Positions 25,333 through 34,053 are shown, numbered from the stretch's first letter. The stretch: DNA of 37,523 nt from Treponema sp. (GCA_009781635.1 WQXU01000024.1:1-37523), one strand, 5' to 3'. The notes: a model not told the origin generated them from the letters alone. Numbers and translations are program-made.

Positions 25333-27267
25333 TTAAAATAATTCTCCCTGTTTTGCAGCTTCTTTTTTTTCAGGGTTTGTTTTTAAAAGCTTAAGAAATT
25401 CATCCTCGCCGATTATGGAAATTCCAAGCTCTTCTGCTTTTTTATTTTTTGATGAACCTGACAAAGGATCGTTTGTAACAAGATAGGAAAGCCCTTTTAC
25501 AACAGAAGATTTTGCCTGGGCGCCAAGAGATTTTATTTTATCTTCGGCTTCCGCTCTTTTCATGGATTTCATTTCACCTGTAAAGCAGAAGGAAAGGCCC
25601 TGCAGAGGCCGTGATTCCAAAGACGGCGGCAAAGCTATTGTTATTATTCCGGTTTCCAGAACGGCATCCATTTCTTCTTTGCATTCTTTTAATCCTTCTG
25701 CAATGATACTTGCCGTTATTTCCCCAAGCCCGAAGATTGCGCAAAAGTCAGTAACTTCAGCCTTGCGTAATTTTTCCAGTGTGTCAAAACCTGCGTCTGT
25801 AATTTTTGTCATTGTCGTTTCCGCAATGCCTTCAAGATCAAATCCTGCAACAAAGGCGGAAAGAGAAAGCTCTCTCTTTGTCCGGATGTGGTTAATTACT
25901 TTTGAAGCGGAAATTTCACCCATTCTTTCGTATAACGATAGTTCTTCTTTAGTTAATTCATATAGTTCATGGATTTGCCTTATGCCTTTTTCAAATAACT
26001 GTTTTAATAATTTGTCTCCCAGTTCCCTTATATCAAGTACAGATACCCACTTCTGGAGTCTGTGCAGCAAGCGCTTTGGACACTGGATATTCGGACAGTA
26101 CAGTCTTGTCCCTGCGTCTGTAAGAGCTGTATTGCATGTTCCGCAGACACCGGGGAATTCTATTCTTTGCGTCCGCTCTGCTGATGATGATAAGGGCGCA
26201 AGTCCTTCAATTTTTGGAATGATTTCTCCGCGTTTTACAACAGATACACAAGATCCAATTTCCAAACCCATTGCCCTTATCATATCCGGATTATTAAGAT
26301 TTGCCCTTTTTACAATTGTTCCTGCAAGACGCACAGGTTCAATTACGCCAATCGGAGTATAAGTTGCCCCTGATTCACTCCAAATCACCTCACGAAGAAT
26401 GCTGAACGCTGTTTCAAGTTCAAATTTAAACGCTATTTGTTTTTCCGGACGCGCCTTTCTTAGATCAAACATATCTGTAGTTATATCCTTTACTACAAGA
26501 CCGTCTATATCAAACGAAAGAGTATCCCTTTTTTTTGCCGTTTCATTGCGAAAATCGATTATATCCTGAGCCGATGTAAATATTTCTGCCTCTGTAATCT
26601 GAAATCCCCTGTCCGAAAGCCATTTTAATTTTTGCATCTCATCCAGAAAATATGAATCATCATCTGATGCGCCTGCATCATAAACAATGAGGTTTAAATC
26701 CTGGCAGCCCTCCCCATCTTTGCGGCGCATAATCCCGTTTGCGGCATTGCGGCAATTTGCCTTTGTTGAATATTTCTCCTTCCAGATCGCATGGGTCATA
26801 ATAACTTCCCCCCTAATGCCGCCTGTAAACGGAATGTCAAGTTTTTGAATCATTCCCCTCATGCGCCGCGCATTAGCTGTGATGTTATCGCCCTTTATTC
26901 CGTCTCCCCGTGTAACTGCAAAAACAAGATCGCCTTCCTTGTACTGTAATTCAAGGCTTGCTCCGTCAAACTTGTATTGAACAATAAATGTTTTTATATC
27001 TCTTTTTTCAGCCCACAAGAGAAATTCCGCAGGATTTGAAGCCTTGTCCTGGCTTCCCATGGGAATTATATGTTTCTCTTTTGGAAATCCGTCAGTACTT
27101 GATTCTGTGCCTATATTTTTTAGTATTTCACTTTCCGGAGACAGGTTTTTCAGTTCATCCCAAAGAAGATCAAATTCATCATCTGAAATCTGCGCTTCGG
27201 CGCTGTAATAGGAGTCCTGATATTTTTGTATTAATGTTTCGAGTTCTTTTATTCTTTTAGAGCTCAT
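25333..27267 (-). CDS. ligA: NAD-dependent DNA ligase LigA
   Basis: LigA seals nicks in DNA using NAD. I choose ATG 27267 (644 residues, slightly shorter than the usual 670); a TTG two codons upstream is in frame but overlaps the -10 box. The Ia-like start has YYSAEAQISDDEFD, the adenylation motif is YKFDG with Lys99, and RGDGIKGDNIT follows. There is an OB region, a four-Cys zinc finger (CGTC and CPNIQC, about 373-395), helix-hairpin-helix repeats and a C-terminal BRCT domain. It ends in KQGELF, matching the sliding-clamp-binding pattern QxxLF. It lies 13 bases downstream of the SUMF1 gene. Confidence 0.95.
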   Translation of the reverse strand: MSSKRIKELETLIQKYQDSYYSAEAQISDDEFDLLWDELKNLSPESEILKNIGTESSTDGFPKEKHIIPMGSQDKASNPAEFLLWAEKRDIKTFIVQYKFDGASLELQYKEGDLVFAVTRGDGIKGDNITANARRMRGMIQKLDIPFTGGIRGEVIMTHAIWKEKYSTKANCRNAANGIMRRKDGEGCQDLNLIVYDAGASDDDSYFLDEMQKLKWLSDRGFQITEAEIFTSAQDIIDFRNETAKKRDTLSFDIDGLVVKDITTDMFDLRKARPEKQIAFKFELETAFSILREVIWSESGATYTPIGVIEPVRLAGTIVKRANLNNPDMIRAMGLEIGSCVSVVKRGEIIPKIEGLAPLSSSAERTQRIEFPGVCGTCNTALTDAGTRLYCPNIQCPKRLLHRLQKWVSVLDIRELGDKLLKQLFEKGIRQIHELYELTKEELSLYERMGEISASKVINHIRTKRELSLSAFVAGFDLEGIAETTMTKITDAGFDTLEKLRKAEVTDFCAIFGLGEITASIIAEGLKECKEEMDAVLETGIITIALPPSLESRPLQGLSFCFTGEMKSMKRAEAEDKIKSLGAQAKSSVVKGLSYLVTNDPLSGSSKNKKAEELGISIIGEDEFLKLLKTNPEKKEAAKQGELF

Positions 27268-27272
27268 AAGCA

Positions 27273-27278
27273 ATTATA
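27273..27278 (-). promoter_or_regulatory. possible -10 box of ligA
   Basis: A perfect TATAAT on the minus strand (27278-27273) ends five bases before ATG 27267, so a transcript would start at the start codon. There is no -35 match and no extended TG, and the gene could also be read from the SUMF1 promoter. Confidence 0.35.
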
Positions 27279-27280
27279 TA

Positions 27281-28108
27281 TTATTCAGAGGCGTTACGCG
27301 CTACCCTGAATCCCGTGTAAAACATGCGAAATGCAGGGCGGTTTCCAAAGCGGTATGAACTTCGGCACCATGAAGCCTGGAAATCAAAACAGCCGCCGCG
27401 GTAAACACGCGCGCCTCTTGGACTGGAAGCAGACCCTGCAGGATCAATCTTTGGTTCTGCAGTATAACTTCCAAACCAGTCCCAGCACCATTCAAGTACA
27501 TTCCCGTGCATGTCATAAAGACCCCAGGCATTAGGCTGTTTTTGGCCGACAGGAAATGTGGAACGGCTTCTTGAACCGTTAATTATTGTGATTGAGTTAT
27601 CCCTGTGCCAGCCTGCATCCTCCATAGAGCTGCCGGAATAAAAAGGCGTCTGTGTTCCTGCGCGGCATGCGTATTCCCATTCTGCTTCCGTAGGAAGGCG
27701 GTATCCGTTTGCCTGACGGTTCCATGTTACATTTGTACCTTCAATTGTGTAAACGGGAGTAAGACCCTCTGCAATACTGCGTTTGTTGCAGTACTCTATT
27801 GCGTCATTCCAGCTTACTCTGTCCGCAGGAAGCTCTGCGCCCCTGTGCTGGCTTGGATTAACTCCCATTATTTCAAGGTACTCAGCCTGTGTTACAGGGA
27901 ATTTTGCAATATAAAATGAACTGACAGTAACCCTATGCTGGGGGCTTTCGTCAGTCATGTGCCTGCCGGCTTCGTCTTCCGGGCTGCCCATTAAAAATGT
28001 TCCGCCCTGTATATGTATCATCTCATTTTGAACCTGTGAATAAGCGGACTGAAGAATAAGGGTCCCAATGAATAAAATTGTCAATATTTTTGCCTGATTT
28101 TTTCTCAT
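27281..28108 (-). CDS. secreted SUMF1 (formylglycine-generating-like) domain protein
   Basis: This 275-residue protein has a signal peptide ending at AYS-Q (about 24/25) and a full SUMF1/C-type-lectin-like fold: IHIQGGTFLMGSPEDE, the PVTQAEY and VSWNDAIEYCNK motifs, GYRLPTEAEWEYACRAG, YDMHGNVLEWCWDW and RGGCF...FRVARN. True formylglycine-generating enzymes bind copper with two cysteines; here the second is present (Cys248) but the first position is Phe243, so it is probably not a sulfatase activator. Related proteins serve other oxidative or binding roles. It has its own promoter placed directly at the start codon. Confidence 0.88.
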   Translation of the reverse strand: MRKNQAKILTILFIGTLILQSAYSQVQNEMIHIQGGTFLMGSPEDEAGRHMTDESPQHRVTVSSFYIAKFPVTQAEYLEIMGVNPSQHRGAELPADRVSWNDAIEYCNKRSIAEGLTPVYTIEGTNVTWNRQANGYRLPTEAEWEYACRAGTQTPFYSGSSMEDAGWHRDNSITIINGSRSRSTFPVGQKQPNAWGLYDMHGNVLEWCWDWFGSYTAEPKIDPAGSASSPRGARVYRGGCFDFQASWCRSSYRFGNRPAFRMFYTGFRVARNASE

Positions 28109-28114
28109 AAGGCC

Positions 28115-28143
28115 ATTATATACACAATTTTAAATATTGCCAA
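28115..28143 (-). promoter_or_regulatory. leaderless promoter of the SUMF1 gene
   Basis: On the minus strand TTGGCA (28143-28138), 17 bases, TATAAT (28120-28115). The ATG starts six bases after the -10 box, putting +1 on its A at 28108. The -35 region resembles that of the envelope operon at 5324-5329. Confidence 0.75.
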
Positions 28144-28196
28144 TAGCGTAAAAACCATCAATTTTCATTGAATTTTAACTTTTTGCTCATTTTCTG

Positions 28197-28225
28197 TTCA
28201 CACTCTCTTTCACTTACTGTATAAT
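28197..28225 (+). promoter_or_regulatory. purL promoter
   Basis: TTCACA (28197-28202), 17 bases, TATAAT (28220-28225); +1 near 28232. The leader is about 20 bases and holds AGAGGGG at 28237-28243, a normal ribosome site before ATG 28253. This contrasts with the leaderless-type divergent promoter at 28115. Confidence 0.78.
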
Positions 28226-28252
28226 CAGCAATTACTAGAGGGGAATCCTGCC

Positions 28253-31200
28253 ATGAATGTCTTAAAAATGTATGTAGAAAAAAGGCCTGAATTTGCCGAT
28301 GAAGCGGCTTCTGTAGCATCGGATTTGCGTCTTGGGCTTCAGATTGATAAAATTGACAAAATACGGATCATAAACCGTTATCTTGCGCAGGGGATTTCCT
28401 GCGAAGATTTTAATGAGGCAAAAAAAACGGTTTTTTCCGAAGCACCTGTGGATATTGTTTATGATGAACTTCCTTCTTTTGAAAATGCGTATGTTCTTGC
28501 CGTTGAATACCTGCCCGGACAATTTGATCAGAGAGCTGATTCCTGCGCGCAATGCATAGCCATCGCCACAGGAAAGGAAAGACCTGATATTCATTGTGCA
28601 AAAATATATTTAATTTACGGTGATTTAAATGATGATGATTTTTTAAAGATAAAATCATGGCTTATAAATCCTGTAGAAAACCGCGAGATCTCTCTTGAAA
28701 TTCCGCAAACGCTTGTTCAGAATTACAATGAAGCATCTGATATTGAAATTATCGGCAATTTTATATTTCTTTCAGATGAAGAGCTTGATCAATTGCGCAT
28801 AACAATGGGACTTGCAATGGATTTATCCGACATTAAATTCTGCCAGGAGTATTTTAAAAATGAAAAACGCAGCCCTTCTGTTACAGAGATCCGCGTGCTT
28901 GATACATACTGGTCTGATCACTGCCGTCACACTACATTTCTTACAGAGCTTGATAATATACAAATAGATGATGAGCATATACTTGAAAGCTATAAAAATT
29001 ATCTTTTGTTACGCGAAACTACAGGCAGGAAAGAAGCGCCTGTTACTCTGATGGACATGGCGACAATCGGAGCAAAACACCTTAAGCAAAAAGGATTATT
29101 AAATGAACTTGATGAGTCGTATGAAATAAACGCATGTTCTGTAAAAATAAAAGTTGATGTTAACGGCAAAAATAAAAACTGGCTTCTGATGTTTAAAAAT
29201 GAAACGCACAATCATCCTACAGAAATAGAACCCTTCGGAGGAGCCGCAACCTGTCTTGGAGGAGCAATAAGAGATCCGCTGTCAGGCCGCGCCTTTGTAT
29301 ATCAGGCGATGCGCGTAACAGGAGCGGGAAATCCGCTGCAAAGTTCATCTGATACATTGCAGGGTAAATTGCCCCAGCGCAAAATTTGCCGTACAGCCGC
29401 CGAAGGCTACAGCTCTTACGGCAACCAGATTGGCCTTGCAACAGGTCATGTCATCGAGATTTACCATCCGGGTTATACAGCAAAACGCATGGAAACAGGA
29501 GCTGTAATAGCAGCTGCGCCTTCTAAAAATGTTATACGTAAAAAGCCCGGGAAAAATGATGTTGTCATTCTTCTTGGCGGCAGGACAGGCCGTGACGGCA
29601 TAGGCGGCGCAACAGGTTCTTCAAAATCGCATACGCAGGTTTCTCTTGAAACATGCGCAGCCGATGTCCAGAAAGGAAACGCGCCGGATGAAAGAAAACT
29701 GCAGCGCTTCTTTCGCGATTCCAGGGTTACAAGACTAATAAAGCGCTGTAATGATTTCGGCGCCGGAGGGGTTAGCGTCTCTGTTGGAGAACTTGCAGAC
29801 GGCCTTTTAATAAACCTTGACAAGGTTCCAATAAAATACGAAGGACTTGACGGAACTGAAATTGCCATAAGCGAAAGCCAGGAAAGAATGTCTTTAGTTG
29901 TTGCGAAAAGAAATGCAAAGAAATTCATTGCTCTTGCCGCAAAGGAAAACCTTGAAGCAACAGTGATTGCAAAGGTGACAAAAGAGCCTTTCCTTGTAAT
30001 GAATTGGCGCGGAAAAACAATTGTAAATCTTTCAAGAAAGTTCATAAGTTCAAACGGAGCCCAAAAACGCGCAGATGTTCATATTAATAACCTGAATGTA
30101 CAGGAATTAATAAAACAGGATGAGCATTTTCATGATAAAAATGCTCTTTTTAACTTTGCAGGCAATCTGAATATTTGCTCTCAAAAAGGACTTGTAGACA
30201 GTTTCGACTCATGTATAGGAGCTGCAACAGTTATATCCCCGTTCGGCGGAAAGTATCAGCTAACTCCTGCCCAGGCAATGGCAGCAAAAATACCCCTTTT
30301 AAAAGGAGATACAAATACCTGCTCTATAATGTCCCTGGGTTTTGATCCGTACATATCTTCTGTAAGCCCTTATCACGGAGCTGTTTTTGCTGTTGTCCAT
30401 TCTGTTGCAAAAATAATAGCCGCAGGCGGAAGCAGAAAAAAATCATGGCTCTCATTCCAGGAGTATTTTGAAAAGTTACGCAGCGATCCTGCGCGCTGGG
30501 GCAAGCCTGTATCAGCGCTTCTTGGCGCCCTGGATGCCCAGCTTGGCCTTGAAATTGCCGCAATAGGCGGCAAGGATTCAATGGCCGGCAGTTACGCTGT
30601 AAATGACAATGAGGAAATTAATGTTCCTCCTGCTCTTTTATCTTTTGCAATTTCTGTAACGCATACAGACAAAATTGTAACTCCGGAGTTCAAAAAAGCA
30701 GGCAGCGCTGTATTCTTATTAAAGACTCCATTTTCAGTTTTTGAAAAATGCGATTTTTCCGCCTTGCGCGATTACTTTGATACTGTCGAAGATATTTTAA
30801 GCAAAGAAAATACGCTCTCTGCCTGGGCGGCAGGCTCAGGAGGCATCGCAGAAGCAATCATAAAAATGTGCATGGGTAACAAACTTGGCTTCTGTGCCAA
30901 AAAAGATTTATCTTCAGGCCTTGGGTTCAGCGGATTTATCATTGAAGTTGATAATGAATATCTTGCATTTGCAGGAACAAACAGGAACAATTTTAAAGCT
31001 GAATTACTTGGCCGCACAAAAACTGAATATACGCTGAAAACACCCTCATTAGAGATTCCCTTTGAAGAACTTCAAAGGGAATGGGAAAAAACGCTTGAAC
31101 CTGTATATCCCGGTTCAATAAAACAGGAATATAATACTGAAGTTTCTGACAGCAATCCTCTGCAAATTAATGAGGGTCATGGCTTATTACCGCGCAGAAA

Positions 31201-32020
31201 AAAGACATTTATAAGCAAATTAATAAGAAGGGCTAAACCTCAGTTTATACTGCCTGTTTTTCCGGGAACAAACAGCGAGTATGATATTGCAAGGGCGATT
31301 GAAAAAGCCGGCGGAAAAGCGCAGATGTTTGTTATACGCAATTTAACTTCGGCATGTACCGCGCAAAGCATTGCAGGCTTTAAGAAAGCTGTAGTAAAAG
31401 CGCAGGCAATTGTAATTCCAGGAGGTTTTTCAGGCGCAGATGAACCTGACAACTCCGGAAAATATATAACTGCTTTTATGAAAAATCCTTTTATTTGTGA
31501 CGCTGTTATGGAACTTTTAAATAAAAGATATGGTCTTATCTGCGGAATAGGCACAGGATTTCACGCTCTTTTAAAACTTGGCCTTTTACCCTACGGCGAA
31601 ATACGCGAACAGACAGAAAATTCGCCCACGCTCTCATTTAATGCAACAGGCAGGCATCAATGCGCTCTTGTAAACACAAAGCTTGTTTCAAATAAATCTC
31701 CGTGGCTTTCCCATCTTGAGCTTGAGGGGCAATACATGGTTCCGCTCTCCCGCGGCGAAGGGCGTTTTATTGCAAAAGAGGAAATAGTAAGCGACCTTGC
31801 AGACAGGGGACAGATAGCAACTATTTATGTTGATTTTGACGGTAATATAAACCGGAATCAAAGTAATTCATCTTCAGTAATTGAAGGCATAACATCTTTT
31901 GACGGGCGTATATTCGGGCGAATAGCGCATAACGAGCGTTTAGACGACGGTCTTTATAAAAACATCCCGGGAATAAGAAAAATGGATATTTTTAAGGGCG
32001 CTGTAAAATATTTTGATTAA
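28253..32020 (+). CDS. purL: phosphoribosylformylglycinamidine synthase with inactive-looking glutaminase domain
   Basis: PurL makes FGAM from FGAR, ATP and an amide nitrogen in purine synthesis. This 1255-residue single chain is of the long type found in Firmicutes and treponemes. The synthase core is intact: TYWSDHCRHT near 218, NETHNHPTEIEPFGG near 315-330, GGRTGRDGIGGATGSS, and KRCNDFGAGGVSV. The C-terminal amidotransferase domain (from about 1000) keeps its outline, with FPGTNSEYD, IPGGFSG and SNKSPWL, but the nucleophile elbow GICNGFQ reads GIGTGFH (Gly1100 for Cys) and HGEGR reads RGEGR (Arg1167 for His); Glu1169 stays. It therefore probably uses free ammonia or a separate glutaminase. 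It converges on purH. Confidence 0.95.
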   Translation: MNVLKMYVEKRPEFADEAASVASDLRLGLQIDKIDKIRIINRYLAQGISCEDFNEAKKTVFSEAPVDIVYDELPSFENAYVLAVEYLPGQFDQRADSCAQCIAIATGKERPDIHCAKIYLIYGDLNDDDFLKIKSWLINPVENREISLEIPQTLVQNYNEASDIEIIGNFIFLSDEELDQLRITMGLAMDLSDIKFCQEYFKNEKRSPSVTEIRVLDTYWSDHCRHTTFLTELDNIQIDDEHILESYKNYLLLRETTGRKEAPVTLMDMATIGAKHLKQKGLLNELDESYEINACSVKIKVDVNGKNKNWLLMFKNETHNHPTEIEPFGGAATCLGGAIRDPLSGRAFVYQAMRVTGAGNPLQSSSDTLQGKLPQRKICRTAAEGYSSYGNQIGLATGHVIEIYHPGYTAKRMETGAVIAAAPSKNVIRKKPGKNDVVILLGGRTGRDGIGGATGSSKSHTQVSLETCAADVQKGNAPDERKLQRFFRDSRVTRLIKRCNDFGAGGVSVSVGELADGLLINLDKVPIKYEGLDGTEIAISESQERMSLVVAKRNAKKFIALAAKENLEATVIAKVTKEPFLVMNWRGKTIVNLSRKFISSNGAQKRADVHINNLNVQELIKQDEHFHDKNALFNFAGNLNICSQKGLVDSFDSCIGAATVISPFGGKYQLTPAQAMAAKIPLLKGDTNTCSIMSLGFDPYISSVSPYHGAVFAVVHSVAKIIAAGGSRKKSWLSFQEYFEKLRSDPARWGKPVSALLGALDAQLGLEIAAIGGKDSMAGSYAVNDNEEINVPPALLSFAISVTHTDKIVTPEFKKAGSAVFLLKTPFSVFEKCDFSALRDYFDTVEDILSKENTLSAWAAGSGGIAEAIIKMCMGNKLGFCAKKDLSSGLGFSGFIIEVDNEYLAFAGTNRNNFKAELLGRTKTEYTLKTPSLEIPFEELQREWEKTLEPVYPGSIKQEYNTEVSDSNPLQINEGHGLLPRRKKTFISKLIRRAKPQFILPVFPGTNSEYDIARAIEKAGGKAQMFVIRNLTSACTAQSIAGFKKAVVKAQAIVIPGGFSGADEPDNSGKYITAFMKNPFICDAVMELLNKRYGLICGIGTGFHALLKLGLLPYGEIREQTENSPTLSFNATGRHQCALVNTKLVSNKSPWLSHLELEGQYMVPLSRGEGRFIAKEEIVSDLADRGQIATIYVDFDGNINRNQSNSSSVIEGITSFDGRIFGRIAHNERLDDGLYKNIPGIRKMDIFKGAVKYFD

Positions 32021-32041
32021 GGAATCTTATTAAACTTTTTC

Positions 32042-33679
32042 TTAATGTTTAAAGTGACGCGTTCCTGTAAAAACAAGCGCGATCTGATGCTTATTGCAGG
32101 CCTCAATTGAAAGATCATCATTTTTGGAACCGCCCGGCTGAATTATCGCCTTTATGCCGTTTTTTGCAGCCTCTTCCACTATGTCGCTGAATGGGAAAAA
32201 AGCATCGGAAGCCAAAACCCTTGCAGGAAGACTGTCATTCCAGGGACTGCCTCCTGTGTCATGTGATTCCATAGATGCTTTTTTAAGGCATGCAGCGCTT
32301 CTTTCAAGCGCCTGTTTTGCGGGCCAAATCCGGTTTACCTGTCCCCCGCCGATGCCGGTTGCTGACTTTTCTTTTACGATCATGATGGCATTGGATTTTA
32401 CAAAAGTTACAGCCCTCATGCCGAAGATCATGTCGGCAATGTCCCCTGCTTCAGGAGCAGTCTTTGAAACCACATCCCATTTTTCAATAAATGTGCGATC
32501 GCTTTGCTGAACAAGAATGCCGCCGTCAACGGCTGTGTACTCATGCGATTCACAGGGCGCCTTGTTCATTTTTATTATGCGCAAGTTCTTTTTCTTCTTT
32601 AATATTTCAAGGGCGTCATTGTCATAGTCAGGAGCAATTACTACTTCAAGGAAAAGCTCTGCGAATCTTATGGCTGCTGCGGCGTTAACTTTTGCGTTAC
32701 ATGCAATTATGCCTCCGAATATCGAAACGGGATCGCAGGCAAATACCTTGTCGTAGGCTTTTAGCAGGGTTTCTCCAAGCGCAATTCCGCATGGTGTATT
32801 ATGCTTTACGGCAACACAGCAAATTAAAGGCCCGCTGCTGCAGGCATCCGGAACAAGACGGCGCACTTCATCCTCTCCTGCAGGAGGGTTGCCGTTAAGG
32901 CCGAAGGCGCAGGCTGCTTTCCATGCAATATCAAGATCTTTTATATTGTTATAACCAAGTTCCTTGCCGCTAATCTGTTCCATGCTGCCAAGCACGCCGG
33001 GACGATCCGTGTTAAGATATAAGGCAGCAGACTGATGACCGTTTTCACCGTAACGCAAAGACTGTCCCAATTTTAATGAAAGCGGCAGATACTCATAATA
33101 CTCGCCGTTTTCAAGCAGGTAGCGGGCAATAGCCGCATCATATGCGGATGTAAGAGCAAAAACTTTTCCTGCAAGGCGTTTCTTAAAATCATATGGAACA
33201 TTTCCGGTTTTTAAACTGTTTATGGCTTGCGTATAATCTGCAGGATCTGTAAGAACAATTACATCGCTGTGATTTTTCGCCGCGGAACGAAGCATTGCAG
33301 GTCCGCCTATATCGATAAATTCAATTGTTTGCTCAGCTGAAAGACCGGACTGAACTTTTTCAAAAAATGGATAAAGATTTACGCATACCAGATCAATTGT
33401 TCCAAGCTGCTGCTCTTTTAGCGTTTCAATATGGCTTTGTATATCTCTGCGGGCCAATAAACCTGCGTGAATTGCAGGGTGAAGTGTTTTTACACGCCCG
33501 TCAAGGCATTCCGGAAAGCCCGTAACAGATGATACATCCTTTACAGGAATTTTATTTTCTCTCAGGTAATTTGATGTGCCGCCTGTTGAAATAATCTCCC
33601 ATCCGGAATCGTTTAAAAAGGACGCCAATTCAAGGATACCTTCTTTATTAAATACGCTTATAAGTGCCTGTTTTTTCAT
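32042..33679 (-). CDS. purH: bifunctional AICAR transformylase/IMP cyclohydrolase
   Basis: PurH carries out the last two steps to IMP. The 545-residue protein has an N-terminal cyclohydrolase (KQALISVFNKEGI, STGGTSNYL, GRVKTLHPAIHAG) and a C-terminal transformylase with VKHNTPCGIA (the Lys-His pair), FVKSNAIMIVK, and SDAFFPFSD...AIIQPGGS...FTGTRHFKH. Length and motifs are normal. The stop lies 21 bases from the purL stop on the opposite strand. No Shine-Dalgarno site precedes ATG 33679; a strong promoter lies about 165 bases upstream, leaving a long leader that holds a hairpin and a small open frame. Confidence 0.96.
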   Translation of the reverse strand: MKKQALISVFNKEGILELASFLNDSGWEIISTGGTSNYLRENKIPVKDVSSVTGFPECLDGRVKTLHPAIHAGLLARRDIQSHIETLKEQQLGTIDLVCVNLYPFFEKVQSGLSAEQTIEFIDIGGPAMLRSAAKNHSDVIVLTDPADYTQAINSLKTGNVPYDFKKRLAGKVFALTSAYDAAIARYLLENGEYYEYLPLSLKLGQSLRYGENGHQSAALYLNTDRPGVLGSMEQISGKELGYNNIKDLDIAWKAACAFGLNGNPPAGEDEVRRLVPDACSSGPLICCVAVKHNTPCGIALGETLLKAYDKVFACDPVSIFGGIIACNAKVNAAAAIRFAELFLEVVIAPDYDNDALEILKKKKNLRIIKMNKAPCESHEYTAVDGGILVQQSDRTFIEKWDVVSKTAPEAGDIADMIFGMRAVTFVKSNAIMIVKEKSATGIGGGQVNRIWPAKQALERSAACLKKASMESHDTGGSPWNDSLPARVLASDAFFPFSDIVEEAAKNGIKAIIQPGGSKNDDLSIEACNKHQIALVFTGTRHFKH

Positions 33680-33688
33680 CTTATTTAA

Positions 33689-33859
33689 CTATTTGAAACT
33701 ATAAGCCTCTTCTGTTAATACCGGCAGCTTGGCAGGGTAAGACTTATTTTCAGATATGTCACTCCATTTTACAAGATTTTCAGTGTTAATGAAAACAACA
33801 TAAGTCCTTACTACATAAGGATTTATGAGATCAAAAATACCTTCTTTACATGATAACAT
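33689..33859 (-). CDS. possible small protein or gene remnant in the purH leader
   Basis: An open frame of 56 codons (MLSCKEGIFDL to EEAYSFK, TAG at 33691-33689) ends nine bases before purH. Its composition looks coding, with a run such as LVKWSDISENKSYPAKL. However, the ATG overlaps the -10 box of the only clear promoter, so that transcript would start inside the frame and lack this start codon. It may be the C-terminal remnant of a lost gene, or chance. No family recognised. Confidence 0.3.
   Translation of the reverse strand: MLSCKEGIFDLINPYVVRTYVVFINTENLVKWSDISENKSYPAKLPVLTEEAYSFK
33799..33827 (-). promoter_or_regulatory. hairpin in the purH leader
   Basis: A 12-base stem with one mismatch (33799-33810 with 33816-33827; loop of five bases) lies about 15 bases after the predicted transcript start. 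It is not followed by a T run. It does not match the purine or ZTP riboswitch cores that I know. It may stabilise or control the purH mRNA. Confidence 0.5.
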
Positions 33860-33878
33860 TTCATAGGCAAAGTGTCAA
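33850..33878 (-). promoter_or_regulatory. purH promoter
   Basis: On the minus strand TTGACA (33878-33873), 17 bases, TATCAT (33855-33850) preceded by TGT. Predicted +1 is about 33843, giving a leader of about 164 bases. It is among the best promoter matches in the window. Confidence 0.75.
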
Positions 33879-34053
33879 TAAAAAAATATCCGGATTAATT
33901 TATCATTTTTTTGCCGCTAACATACGATTATTTCATTTTTATAAAAAAATATATTAGTATAAAATTGTATAATCTATATCTTGAATTATTTGTTCATTTT
34001 TATATTATTATATGAAATAACATATTTTATTTTAATTTATTTTTGAGGTGTAC
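33879..34053 (+). promoter_or_regulatory. AT-rich upstream region of the repeat lipoprotein gene
   Basis: This stretch is very AT-rich and holds no gene. TATAAT at 33968-33973, preceded by TTG, is the best -10 box; no -35 box is visible. It would give a leader of about 74 bases. GAGGTG at 34045-34050 is the ribosome site for ATG 34054. Confidence 0.4.

Noticed and set aside
25562-26362. 266-codon open frame on the plus strand inside ligA
   Set aside because: The opposite strand encodes the zinc finger, HhH and BRCT regions of LigA; the plus frame is a Ser-rich shadow.
29473-30045. 190-codon open frame on the minus strand inside purL
   Set aside because: It is antisense to conserved PurL motifs (KRCNDFGAGG and GGATGSS) and reads as low-quality protein with no known motif.
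33680-33843. Purine or ZTP riboswitch upstream of purH
   Set aside because: I could not find the conserved core bases of either class; only a simple hairpin is visible.
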